DNA of 34,367 nucleotides from assembly GCF_025149945.1 (NCBI RefSeq), contig NZ_JALXVH010000030.1, positions 1-34,367 on the forward strand. Reading direction: 5' to 3'. Numbering within the stretch: the stretch's first letter is position 1; every line of letters begins with the position of its first letter. This DNA is from Kocuria sp. p3-SID1428. Its GTDB lineage: Bacteria > Actinomycetota > Actinomycetes > Actinomycetales > Micrococcaceae. Of this stretch, positions 8,286 through 16,030 are shown one piece after another. The notes beneath the pieces were generated by a model. The model made no database searches. It was given only the letters and a program-made list of their open reading frames with translations, and had not been told where the DNA came from. The translations under genes and the position numbers were made by a program.

Positions 8286-9209
8286 TCAGGCGCTGCGCAC
8301 CGGCTGCTGCTCGAGCCAGGTGTCGAACGGGGTGGTCTGCTCGCCGAAGACCTGGAAGTAGGTCGTCGGGTCGGCGATCTCGCCGTGGGCCTGCATGAGT
8401 CCCATGGTGTCCAGGGCGCGGGTCAGCCCGCCCTTCATGAACAGGCGATTGACGGGGCTCATGAACCACAGCGGCATCACGGTGACCTTGGCCCCGGGGC
8501 GGGTGGCCTCCAGGTAGCGGCGCAGCGCGGACTTCAGCGTCATGGGCTCGCGACCGGTGACCTCGAAGACGCGGTCCTGGGCCTGCGGCATGGCGTAGCT
8601 GCGCGCGATCGCATCCATGAGGTCTGCGCTGATGATGGGGTGGAGGGTGTGCGGCTGCGAGCCCAGCAGCATGCCGCGCCCGTTCTGCACGAAGGACTCG
8701 AGGGTCTCGGCGAAGAAGGCCGGCCGGAAGACGGTCGCCGGTGTGCGCGCGGCCAGCAGGTGCTGCTCGGCGCGGACCTTGGCTCCCTCGCCGGGGTGAT
8801 CGGCGAACTCGGGGCGGGCGTACATGCCGGAGATCATCGAGATCCGGGTGATGCCCAGCTGCCCGGCCGCCCGTGCCACGTGCCGCACGCCCTCGTCCTC
8901 GACGGCGCGGATCTGCTCGGGATCATTGCCTCCGCTCAGGGAAAGGTGCACGGCCTCGGCGCTCTCGAGCGCCCCCGGCAGGGTCTGCGGGCGCGTCACA
9001 TCGGCCACGCGGGCCTCGACGCCGGCCGGCAGGTCCGTCTGCCGGCCGCGGGCCACTGCCAGGACGCGGTGGCCGCGGGCGGCGAAGACCTCGACGGCGC
9101 TGCGTCCGAGCTGCCCGGTGCTGCCGATCACGGCGATCGTGCGCGGAGCTCCGGAGGCCCGCGTCTGCGGGTCCTGCTGCGGGGCGGGCGTGCGGTCCGT
9201 GCGATCCAT
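8286..9209 (-). CDS. NmrA-like NAD(P)-binding protein (atypical SDR)
   Basis: This 307-residue protein has an N-terminal Rossmann fold with the atypical-SDR dinucleotide motif IGSTGQLGRSA near residues 28-38, preceded by a 24-residue polar leader. The pattern RHVARAAGQLGITRISMISG, a later RPAFFAETL stretch and the absence of a clear YxxxK pair fit NmrA/HSCARG-type sensors or reductases rather than classical SDR enzymes. The substrate is unknown. The ATG at 9209 has GGAGGA upstream. It is divergently transcribed from the polyketide operon across about 500 bases, so it may be a redox-sensing or tailoring accessory of that cluster, or an unrelated neighbour. Confidence 0.8.
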   Translation of the reverse strand: MDRTDRTPAPQQDPQTRASGAPRTIAVIGSTGQLGRSAVEVFAARGHRVLAVARGRQTDLPAGVEARVADVTRPQTLPGALESAEAVHLSLSGGNDPEQIRAVEDEGVRHVARAAGQLGITRISMISGMYARPEFADHPGEGAKVRAEQHLLAARTPATVFRPAFFAETLESFVQNGRGMLLGSQPHTLHPIISADLMDAIARSYAMPQAQDRVFEVTGREPMTLKSALRRYLEATRPGAKVTVMPLWFMSPVNRLFMKGGLTRALDTMGLMQAHGEIADPTTYFQVFGEQTTPFDTWLEQQPVRSA

Positions 9210-9714
9210 GTCCTGTCCTCCTGGTGGGGTGCGGCGGCCGTGCGGAGGCCGAGATCCCCTTCATCGTGGGGCACCGGCCTGGGAGGGCGCGCGGCGCGGG
9301 CGGGGATGTGACGGGGCGTGTCCGGTCCGGGCGAGACGGGGTGTCCACACTCCTGGGGGATCACGTTCCCCGCTCGGGGGACAATCACGCCGCGAAAATG
9401 CACTTAAGACTGGACGCAGGCCCGTGACGTGCCACGATGAATACTCGAGTTCGGCAGTGACCGGAACCTCGCGCCGCGCGAGCCCACCTGATCCAGGGCG
9501 ATGACCGCGGTGCGACGTCCGCGCCGGGACCGCCCGCGAACAACGGCGCCCCTGGGAAGGGTGCGCCAGGCGGGCGCGGCGCGGAAGCCGGTGAGGCTGC
9601 GGGCTCGACGGGCAGGCGCAGTCGATGCGTGCAGTGCATCGGTGCCCTCTCCGTGCCGCACGGCGGTGGAGCACACCGCTCGAGCAGGACCACAGGCCAG
9701 AGGGAGGCTGCAGC
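9210..9714. promoter_or_regulatory. divergent control region in front of the polyketide operon
   Basis: This 505-base gene-free stretch separates the NmrA-like gene from the long operon. Two overlapping inverted repeats share one arm: GGGGA / TCCCC (9356-9371) and CCCCG / CGGGG (9368-9379), so only one can form in a transcript, or they mark an operator. Just after them is the most AT-rich part (CGAAAATGCACTTAAG near 9392-9407 and GATGAATACT near 9437-9446), where a promoter could lie. No convincing TTGACA box is seen. AGGGAGG at 9701-9707 is the ribosome-binding site of the first operon gene. Confidence 0.45.
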
Positions 9715-10875
9715 ATGGCTGGACAGGCAACAGCGCTCGAGGGACAGGGCGCCGGCATGCACGCGACGGGGGCGGTGGCACGAGCACGGATCACCGGCGT
9801 CGGCGGCTACCAGCCCGGCGAGCCCATCGGCAACGACGTGATCGAGGAGCTGGCCGGCGAGCTGCCGGCCGAGGTCCTGGAGGGGCTGTCCATCCAGCAG
9901 CGCTTCTGGCTGATCGACCCGCGCACCGGCGAGCACCGCGAGTCCAACGCCGACATGGCGACCAAGGCCGCTCGTCGCGCCCTCGACTCGGCGGGACTGG
10001 TCCCGGAGGACATCGACGGCATCATCCTCTCGACCGGAACCCCCGAGTACACGCTGCCGCCCACGGTCGGCTACGTGCAGGAGCAGCTGGGGCTGGAGAA
10101 GGTCGCGACCATGGAGCTGCGCTCGGCCGGTGCCGGCGCGGTGCAGGCACTGGAGATCGCGCGCATGCAGATCGCGGCCGGCACGCGGCGCCGCGTGCTC
10201 GTGATCGGCTCGGAGTGCATCTCCCCGGTGCTGGCCGGGACCTACCTGGCCATGCCCAAGGAGAAGATCCGCATGCGCGACCGCGTGCCGATCTACATGT
10301 TCTCCGACGGCGCCGGCGCCATCGTGGTCGAGGCCTCCGACGACGAGTCGAAGGGCCTCGAGCCCGGGGCCGAGCAGGCCATCGGCGGGAACCGCAAGCC
10401 CGGCATCCACGCCGTGGGCGGAGGCACGTTCAAGCCGCTCGTGGAGCAGCAGCGCACCAAGCGCCTGGTCGATCTGCGCGTGGACGTGGTCGGAGCAGGC
10501 GAGTTCACCCCCGTGATGGTCCTGGAGGCGCTGTCCGGGACCCTGGCCGCCGCCGGGGCGACACCGGCCGATCTGGACTGGTGCCTGATCCCCGAGGGCA
10601 ATGTGGGCTGGCTGCTGGACTCCATGGAGGAGCAGGGCACGCTCAACGCCGACTTCAAGGCCCTCGAGGGCAAGGTCTTCGACAACCTCGCCGACACCGG
10701 CGCCTGCGGCTCGGCCGCCGTCCCGCTGTTCCTCGATCACGCCTGGCGCTCGGGCATGATCGAGGTCGGCCAGCGCGTCAGCCTGATCGGCGTCGAGGCC
10801 ACCAAGTGGATCTGGGCCGGGATCACTCTGGACTGGACCGCGCCGGCTCCTGCGAGCACCGGGCGCGACGCATGA
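9715..10875 (+). CDS. ketosynthase-III-like protein lacking the catalytic triad
   Basis: The 386-residue thiolase-fold protein resembles FabH/KAS III enzymes, which start fatty-acid or polyketide chains. The late FSDGAGAIVVE motif (196-206) and overall spacing support the family. By eye, the active-site positions are all altered: the cysteine of the AAC-GF motif falls on G139 (RSAGAGAVQAL), the histidine on P293 (LIPEGN) and the asparagine on A330 (TGACGSAAV). Remaining cysteines (168, 290, 331) are elsewhere. The protein may therefore be a structural or acyl-binding partner, like PqsB in PqsBC, or act by other chemistry. The ATG has AGGGAGG seven bases upstream. It is the first gene of the operon, and its stop overlaps the next start (ATGA). 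Confidence 0.85.
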   Translation: MAGQATALEGQGAGMHATGAVARARITGVGGYQPGEPIGNDVIEELAGELPAEVLEGLSIQQRFWLIDPRTGEHRESNADMATKAARRALDSAGLVPEDIDGIILSTGTPEYTLPPTVGYVQEQLGLEKVATMELRSAGAGAVQALEIARMQIAAGTRRRVLVIGSECISPVLAGTYLAMPKEKIRMRDRVPIYMFSDGAGAIVVEASDDESKGLEPGAEQAIGGNRKPGIHAVGGGTFKPLVEQQRTKRLVDLRVDVVGAGEFTPVMVLEALSGTLAAAGATPADLDWCLIPEGNVGWLLDSMEEQGTLNADFKALEGKVFDNLADTGACGSAAVPLFLDHAWRSGMIEVGQRVSLIGVEATKWIWAGITLDWTAPAPASTGRDA

Positions 10876-12410
10876 GCGCCCGCCACGATGCGATCGTGAT
10901 CGGCGCGGGCCTGTCCGGGCTCAGCGCCGCAGCCCTGCTGGCCCGAGTCGGGCTGGACGTCGTCGTCCTGGAGAAGGCCGACGGCCCCGGCGGCTGCGCC
11001 CGCTCCTTCACCCGCGACGGCTTCACCTTCGACCCGGCCGTCCACGTGACCGTGGAGGCGCGGCCGGAGGCCTATATCGGCCTGCTGCTCGAGCACCTGG
11101 GCGTGGCCGATCAGGTCGTCTTCGAGCGCTTCGGCGAGATCTACCGGGTGGATCTGCCGGGCTTCTCGATGGTCGCCCCCACCGGGCGCGAGGACTTCCT
11201 GGCCGCGCATCAGGACGCGTTCCCGGCTCAGGCCCGCGGCCTGGCCGAGCTGTTCGAGATGCGCCGCGAGCTCTACGAGCAGACCTCGTCCATGCCGCAG
11301 CGCCTCGATCTCGCCGAGGACATCGAGGCGGTCATGGCCCGCGTCCCGCGCGTGCTCGAGCACCGTCGTTCGACCGTCGAGTCGGCCAGCGCGCCGTACC
11401 TGGACGACGAGCGCGCCCGCGCCGTCATGGGAGCGATCTGGCCGTACCTGGGCTCGAGCCCCGACCGGCTGTCCTTCCTGCTGTTCAACCAGATGCTCGA
11501 GACCTTCCACACCGGCGGATGGTTCCCGCGCGGCGGCTTCCAGTCCCTCGTGGATGCGATCGTCTGCGGGCTGGAATCGGCCGGCGGCACGCTGCGCACC
11601 GGCGCCGAGGTCACCCGCGTGCTCAGCGCCGACGGCGCCGTGACCGGCGTGGAGCTGGTCGACGGCGAGCAGATCCTGGCCGAGACCGTGATCGGCGCCT
11701 CCGACGGAACCGCGCTGCTGGCAGAGCTCGTGGGCTGGGACGCCCTGCCCGCGTCCTGGAAGCGGCGCGTGGAGCGCTACACGCTGGCCCCTTCCGCCGT
11801 GACGCTGTTCGGCGGCTTCGACGGCGACCCGCAGCAGCTGGGCATGGTCGACGAGAACATCGTCTTCCGCCACTGGGACCACCGCCGGACCTGGGCCGAG
11901 CTGCAGGACGGGCGCCCCGGCGGGCTCTGGGCCTCGGTGCCCACCCTGGTGGATCCCGGCATGGCCCCGGCCGGGAGGCACTCGGTGACGATCACCGGCC
12001 TGGTGCCGGCCGAGCTGTCCCGGGACTGGTCGGCGGCCAAGCCCGAGCTGGCAGAGGACATGATCGCCGCCGTCGAGACGGCCTTCCCGGGATTCCGCGA
12101 CGGATTCGACCTGATGGAGACCGCCACGCCGGCCACCTACGCGCGCTGGACGGGCAACCGCCGGGGAGCGGCCTACGGCTGGGAGAACACCCCGTCGCAG
12201 ACCGCCTCCAAGCGCCTGCCCCACGTCACCCCGCTCAAGGGCCTGCTGCTGGCGGGGCACTGGTCGGAGGAGGGCGAGTCGTCGCTGCGGGCCCTGACCT
12301 CGGGCCGAGCCGTCGCCGAGCTGGCCGCCGAGCGCCACGGGCTCCCCGGGGCCGTGCCGTCGTTCGGCGGGCCGTCGTCGCTGCGCGAAGCCGCTCGGGC
12401 CGGTTCCTGA
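10872..12410 (+). CDS. phytoene-desaturase/isomerase-like FAD oxidoreductase
   Basis: The 512-residue flavoprotein begins with a dinucleotide-binding motif (IVIGAGLSGLSAAALL), followed by the EKADGPGGCARSF segment typical of CrtI, CrtISO and retinol-saturase enzymes. It ends with the FAD-contacting GLLLAGHWSEEGESSLRAL stretch. Such enzymes desaturate, saturate or isomerise long conjugated chains. In this operon a role on the polyene chain (desaturation or cis/trans isomerisation) is the natural inference, but no carotenoid-pathway gene such as crtB is present here. It is translationally coupled to the KAS III-like gene by an ATGA overlap. An ordinary carotenoid enzyme is the alternative, judged less likely from the context. 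Confidence 0.85.
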   Translation: MSARHDAIVIGAGLSGLSAAALLARVGLDVVVLEKADGPGGCARSFTRDGFTFDPAVHVTVEARPEAYIGLLLEHLGVADQVVFERFGEIYRVDLPGFSMVAPTGREDFLAAHQDAFPAQARGLAELFEMRRELYEQTSSMPQRLDLAEDIEAVMARVPRVLEHRRSTVESASAPYLDDERARAVMGAIWPYLGSSPDRLSFLLFNQMLETFHTGGWFPRGGFQSLVDAIVCGLESAGGTLRTGAEVTRVLSADGAVTGVELVDGEQILAETVIGASDGTALLAELVGWDALPASWKRRVERYTLAPSAVTLFGGFDGDPQQLGMVDENIVFRHWDHRRTWAELQDGRPGGLWASVPTLVDPGMAPAGRHSVTITGLVPAELSRDWSAAKPELAEDMIAAVETAFPGFRDGFDLMETATPATYARWTGNRRGAAYGWENTPSQTASKRLPHVTPLKGLLLAGHWSEEGESSLRALTSGRAVAELAAERHGLPGAVPSFGGPSSLREAARAGS

Positions 12411-12457
12411 AAGAGCCGGACCCGAAGCACATGTCAGCTGCAACCGAGAGGAATCAG

Positions 12458-13246
12458 ATGAGCGAGCAGAACCAGACCGAGGGCGCCGGGCGCCGGGCCG
12501 CCCTGGTCACGGGCGGCTCCCGCGGCATCGGCGCCGCGCTGAGCCTGCGCCTGGCCCAGGACGGCTTCGACGTGGCGGTCAACTACCGCTCCGGCGCCGA
12601 GGCCGCGCAGGAGACCGTCGAGCAGCTCCGCGAGCTCGGCGTGGAGGCGATCGCCGTGCAGGGCGATGTGGCCGACCTCGAGCAGATGAAGGCCGCGGCC
12701 GCCCGCGCGATCGAGGCCTTCGGGCAGCTCGACGTGGTCGTGAACAACGCCGGGATCTCCAAGGACGTGCTGATCTCGTCGATGCAGACCGAGGACTGGC
12801 GCTCCGTCATGGACGTCAACTTCGGCGGCGTCTTCAACGGCACCAAGGCCGTGCTGGAGCACTTCATGTCCCGCGGCACCGGCTCGATCATCAACATGTC
12901 CTCCGTCATGGGCGAGCGCGGCTGGGTGGGCGAGGCCAACTACTCCGCCTCCAAGGGCGCGATCAACGCCTTCACCCGCTGCTCGGCCGTCGAGCTGGCC
13001 CGCTTCGGCATCCGCGTCAACGCCGTGATGCCCGGCTTCGTGCCGACCGAGCTCGTCGAGGAGCTCGTGGCGAAGTCCGGCGCGGGGATCAAGAGGCAGC
13101 TGCCCATGCGCCGGTTCGGCGCTGTGGAGCAGATCGCCGGCGTCGTGTCCTTCCTGGCAGGCGAGGACTCCGCCTACATGACCGGCGAGTGCCTGGCCGT
13201 CGACGGCGGCGCCGCCGCCCAGCTCGGCCTCGGCCGGCCCAAGTGA
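12458..13246 (+). CDS. 3-oxoacyl-ACP reductase (ketoreductase, FabG-like)
   Basis: This classical short-chain dehydrogenase of 262 residues reduces the beta-keto group of the growing ACP-bound chain with NADPH. Visible motifs are TGGSRGIG (18-25), NNAG (96-99), and the catalytic Ser149, Tyr162 and Lys166 in SS-V and YSASK. The C-terminus has the usual GECLAVDGG strand. I chose the ATG at 12458, which has GAGAGGAA upstream. Another in-frame ATG at 12431 has only a poor site. A 47-base gap separates it from the preceding gene and a structured 91-base gap from the ACP gene. It provides the reductive step of the predicted highly reducing synthase. Confidence 0.93.
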   Translation: MSEQNQTEGAGRRAALVTGGSRGIGAALSLRLAQDGFDVAVNYRSGAEAAQETVEQLRELGVEAIAVQGDVADLEQMKAAAARAIEAFGQLDVVVNNAGISKDVLISSMQTEDWRSVMDVNFGGVFNGTKAVLEHFMSRGTGSIINMSSVMGERGWVGEANYSASKGAINAFTRCSAVELARFGIRVNAVMPGFVPTELVEELVAKSGAGIKRQLPMRRFGAVEQIAGVVSFLAGEDSAYMTGECLAVDGGAAAQLGLGRPK

Positions 13247-13248
13247 CC

Positions 13249-13313
13249 CGCGCCGACCGGCGCGCCGCGAACCACCCGACCACCCCGAAGGATCCGCCGA
13301 GCATACCGCTCGG
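13249..13313 (+). promoter_or_regulatory. paired RNA hairpins between ketoreductase and ACP genes
   Basis: Two perfect short stem-loops fill the gap: CGCGCC / GGCGCG with a four-base loop (13249-13264), three bases after the ketoreductase stop, and CCGAGC / GCTCGG with a five-base loop (13297-13313), just before the ACP ribosome-binding site (AAGGAG, about 13325). Neither is followed by T residues. They may protect or process the message so that the ACP is made in excess. Confidence 0.4.
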
Positions 13314-13337
13314 ACCGACACACAGAAGGAGAGCGCA

Positions 13338-13745
13338 ATGACCGCTTCGATCGCTGAGACCAACACCGAGCTCTACGAGAAGGTCCGCGACTGCGTGGCC
13401 GAGGCACTGGCCCTGGACCTGGACGAGATCTCGCCCGAGTCCACCCTGCTCGACGAGCTGGGCGCCGAGTCCATCGACCTGCTCGACATCCTCTTCCGCA
13501 TCGACCGCGCCACCGGCGTGAAGATCCAGTCCGACGAGCTGGCCAGCTACGTCCAGGGCGGCATCCCCGACGAGGAGTTCGGCGACGAGGACGCCGACGT
13601 CATCACCCCCAAGGGCATGGACCAGCTCAAGAAGGTCATGCCGCAGATCGCGGAGAAGGACCTCGACGGCAAGCTCTCGCCCGAGGACGTCATGAGCCAC
13701 TTCACCGTGGCGAACCTGACCGAGCTCGTCGCCTCCCGGGCCTGA
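13338..13745 (+). CDS. long acyl carrier protein with an inserted segment
   Basis: The 135-residue acidic ACP carries the phosphopantetheine-accepting serine S45 in LGAESIDLLDIL. The DILFRIDRATGVKI stretch after it is standard helix II. A usual ACP is about 80 residues. Here about 45 extra residues, with the local pattern TPKGMDQLKKVMPQ, lie before the helix-IV-like end FTVANLTELVASR. I know this longer layout from ACPs in type II fatty-acid-like secondary clusters such as ladderane-type loci (from memory). It carries the growing chain between the KS, KR and DH enzymes encoded around it. It has its own strong AAGGAG and hairpins upstream, which fits high expression. A two-base gap leads to the gene that would activate it. 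Confidence 0.92.
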   Translation: MTASIAETNTELYEKVRDCVAEALALDLDEISPESTLLDELGAESIDLLDILFRIDRATGVKIQSDELASYVQGGIPDEEFGDEDADVITPKGMDQLKKVMPQIAEKDLDGKLSPEDVMSHFTVANLTELVASRA

Positions 13746-13747
13746 TC

Positions 13748-14251
13748 ATGACGGTCCGGGAACCGCAGGCTGAGCTGGTGCGGGTGGGCGTGGACCTCGT
13801 GGAGACCGAGAAGCTCGCTCGCCTCGCCGAGCGGTTCCCGGACCGCCTGCCGGATCTGTTCACCGCCGCCGAGCTGGCCTACGCGCTGCGCGGCGGACGG
13901 CGCAGCGGTGAGCGGCTCGCCGCCCGGTTCGCCGCCAAGGAGGCCGCGTTCAAGGCCCTGGGCACCGGCATGAGCCGGGGCGTGGGCTGGACGGAGATCG
14001 GCATAGAGCGCGAGCTCAGCGGCCGGCCCCGGCTCGAGCTTACCGGGCGCGCGGCGGCCACCGCCGGCCGGCTGGGCCTCACCGGTGCGGACGTGAGCCT
14101 CTCGCACACCCGTGACTATGCGATCGCCCACGTCGTCCTCTACGCGGCCGTCTCCGAACGCGGCACGACAGCGGCGCCGGCACCGCCCTGCGGCCCGAGC
14201 CGCTGGGGCGCCCCGGAGCCGCACGCGCCGGCCGCGACCACCACCAGCTGA
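13748..14251 (+). CDS. holo-ACP synthase (AcpS-type phosphopantetheinyl transferase)
   Basis: This enzyme transfers 4'-phosphopantetheine from CoA to the ACP serine. The 167-residue protein has the AcpS signature: VGVDLVE with the metal-binding D16, and RFAAKEAAFKAL with E65. The VSLSHTRDYAIAHV strand follows. It is longer than the usual 120-130 residues because of an Ala/Pro-rich tail (about 140-167) that looks unstructured. The start is two bases after the ACP stop with no separate ribosome-binding site, so translation is likely coupled. A dedicated AcpS inside the cluster suggests that the unusual long ACP is a poor substrate for the housekeeping enzyme; this is inference. Confidence 0.93.
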   Translation: MTVREPQAELVRVGVDLVETEKLARLAERFPDRLPDLFTAAELAYALRGGRRSGERLAARFAAKEAAFKALGTGMSRGVGWTEIGIERELSGRPRLELTGRAAATAGRLGLTGADVSLSHTRDYAIAHVVLYAAVSERGTTAAPAPPCGPSRWGAPEPHAPAATTTS

Positions 14252-14273
14252 CACACCACCGTCAGGAGCACTG

Positions 14274-14708
14274 ATGAGATTCCACCTCGTGGATCGGATC
14301 GAGGAGCTGAGGCCGCACGAGTCGGTGCGCGCCGTCAAGGCGACCTCGCTGGCCGAGCCCTACTGGCAGGGCGAGCCGCCCGTGATGCCGCCGAGCCTCG
14401 TGCTCGAGAGCATCTGCCAGGCCGGCACCTGGCTGATCATGGGCTCGACCGAGCTGACCCGCCGCGCGGCGCTGCTGCAGGTGGGCGAGCTGCGCACCCA
14501 CGGGCTGGTCCGTCCCGGCCAGCGCCTGGAGCTCACCGGCACGGTCGTGAGCTGGACCGAGGAGATCGCCGTGCTCAGCGGCCGCGCCGCGGCCGACGGC
14601 GAGCTGGTGCTCGAGGCCGAGGACATCATGTGCTCGCTCATGGACGCCGAGACGCTGCAGGACCGCGAGACCTCGCGGCGGCTCTACGAGACGCTGGTGC
14701 GCGCATGA
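14274..14708 (+). CDS. hot-dog dehydratase subunit A (Glu present, His missing)
   Basis: The 144-residue protein matches FabZ/FabA-type 3-hydroxyacyl-ACP dehydratases in length and in the segment PPVMPPSLVLESICQAG. FabZ enzymes use a histidine from one subunit and a glutamate from the other across the dimer interface. Here the glutamate is kept (E45), but the residue 14 positions earlier, normally the histidine, is W31 (YWQGEPP replaces HFPGxP). Alone it should be inactive. Dehydratase B at 16027-16515 has the opposite defect, so the two probably form one working heterodimer. The ATG has AGGAG (14264) upstream. Its end overlaps the ketosynthase start (ATGA). Confidence 0.85.
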   Translation: MRFHLVDRIEELRPHESVRAVKATSLAEPYWQGEPPVMPPSLVLESICQAGTWLIMGSTELTRRAALLQVGELRTHGLVRPGQRLELTGTVVSWTEEIAVLSGRAAADGELVLEAEDIMCSLMDAETLQDRETSRRLYETLVRA

Positions 14709-16030
14709 GCCCCGCCCAGACCGCCCGCCGCCGCGTGGTGATCACCGCCGCCGGTGCCGTGACGCCGCTGGGCCTGGACGCCGAGTCGACCCTCGAGTCC
14801 CTGGTGGCCGGTCGCAGCGGCGTCCGGGAGATCACCCAGTTCGACGCCTCGACCTACCCCGTGCGCATCGCCGGCACGGTGCCCGTGGAGGATGCCCGCA
14901 CGCTGGTGCCCGACGTCGCCGAGGCCGAGCTGCTCTCCCGGCAGGGAGCCTTCGGCGTGGCCGCCGGGCTCGAGGCGCTGCGCCGCTCCGGGCTGCCCGC
15001 CGCCCGCGACGAGGACGAGGCCGACCGCCGCACCGTGGTGGTCGGAGCCACCGCCGGCCGTCCCGACCTGCAGGAGATGGCCGAGTTCTTCCACCGGGTC
15101 AAGTCCGAGCTGCCCCTGCACAGGCCGCTGATCGAGGACGTGCTGCGCCGAGACCAGAACATCCCTGCCGCGGTGCTGGCCCGAGAGGCCGGCTTCCGCG
15201 GAGCGGTGGAGTCCGTCTCGACGGCCTGCACCGCCTCCGGGCACGCGATCGGCGAGGCCTTCCGCCAGATCCAGGAGGGCGAGGCCGATGCGGCCCTGGC
15301 CGGCGGCTACGACTCGCTCGTGACCTGGCTCGACGTCCTGGGCTTCTCCCTGCTGGGAGCGCTGACCAAGGACCACGCCGATGAGCCCGAGCGCGCCTCC
15401 CGGCCCTTCAGCGACGACCGCTCGGGCTTCGTGCTCGGCGAGGGCGGGATCATGCTCGTGCTCGAGGAGCGCGAGTCCGCCCTGCGCCGCGGCGCCCCGA
15501 TCCTGGGCGAGATCGCCGGCTACGCCGCCACCATGAACGCCTACCGCATGACGGATCCGCCGCCTCCCGGGGGAGGGGTGACCCAGTGCATGGTCCAGGC
15601 GGTCGCCGACTCCGGGATCCCGGCCGAGCGCATCGGCTACATCGCCGCGCACGGCACCTCGACCCCGGGCAACGACGTCAGCGAGTCGCAGGCTGTGCGC
15701 GAGGTCTTCGGCGCCCACGCCGATGAGCTCGTGATGACCTCTGTGAAGTCGATGAGCGGGCACCTCACCGCCGCGGCCTCTGCGCTGGGCACGCTCGGAG
15801 CCCTGGGGGTGCTGGCCGATGGCCGCGTCCCGCCCACGATCAACCTGGAGAACCCGGATCCGGACTGCGACCTGGACTACGCTCCGCAGCCTGGCCAGGT
15901 CCTGGACACCGACGCCGTGCTCGTCAACGCGTTCGCCTTCGGTGGCACGAACGCCTGCACGGTGATCACCCGCCACGTCGACGACGCGGCGCGGCCCGCC
16001 CGACCCGCCGATGAGGAGGCCGCACGATGA
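14705..16030 (+). CDS. beta-ketoacyl-ACP synthase (KAS II type), catalytically complete
   Basis: The 441-residue ketosynthase extends ACP-bound chains by decarboxylative condensation. All active residues are visible: Cys175 in STACTASG, His316 in AAHGTSTPGND, Lys348 in VKSM and His353 in SGHLTAAA. The glycine-rich end NAFAFGGTNA is standard. It overlaps both neighbours by four bases (ATGA), so synthesis is coupled to dehydratases A and B. The immediately following CLF-like protein (16512-17849) is a plausible heterodimer partner, as in KS/CLF pairs of type II polyketide synthases. The start codon is fixed by the overlap with the dehydratase stop. Confidence 0.94.
   Translation: MSPAQTARRRVVITAAGAVTPLGLDAESTLESLVAGRSGVREITQFDASTYPVRIAGTVPVEDARTLVPDVAEAELLSRQGAFGVAAGLEALRRSGLPAARDEDEADRRTVVVGATAGRPDLQEMAEFFHRVKSELPLHRPLIEDVLRRDQNIPAAVLAREAGFRGAVESVSTACTASGHAIGEAFRQIQEGEADAALAGGYDSLVTWLDVLGFSLLGALTKDHADEPERASRPFSDDRSGFVLGEGGIMLVLEERESALRRGAPILGEIAGYAATMNAYRMTDPPPPGGGVTQCMVQAVADSGIPAERIGYIAAHGTSTPGNDVSESQAVREVFGAHADELVMTSVKSMSGHLTAAASALGTLGALGVLADGRVPPTINLENPDPDCDLDYAPQPGQVLDTDAVLVNAFAFGGTNACTVITRHVDDAARPARPADEEAAR

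Noticed and set aside
9501..10871. A possible 450-residue N-terminal extension of the FAD oxidoreductase
   Set aside because: The upstream part is the KAS III-like gene read in another frame. The oxidoreductase starts naturally at the overlapping ATG at 10872.
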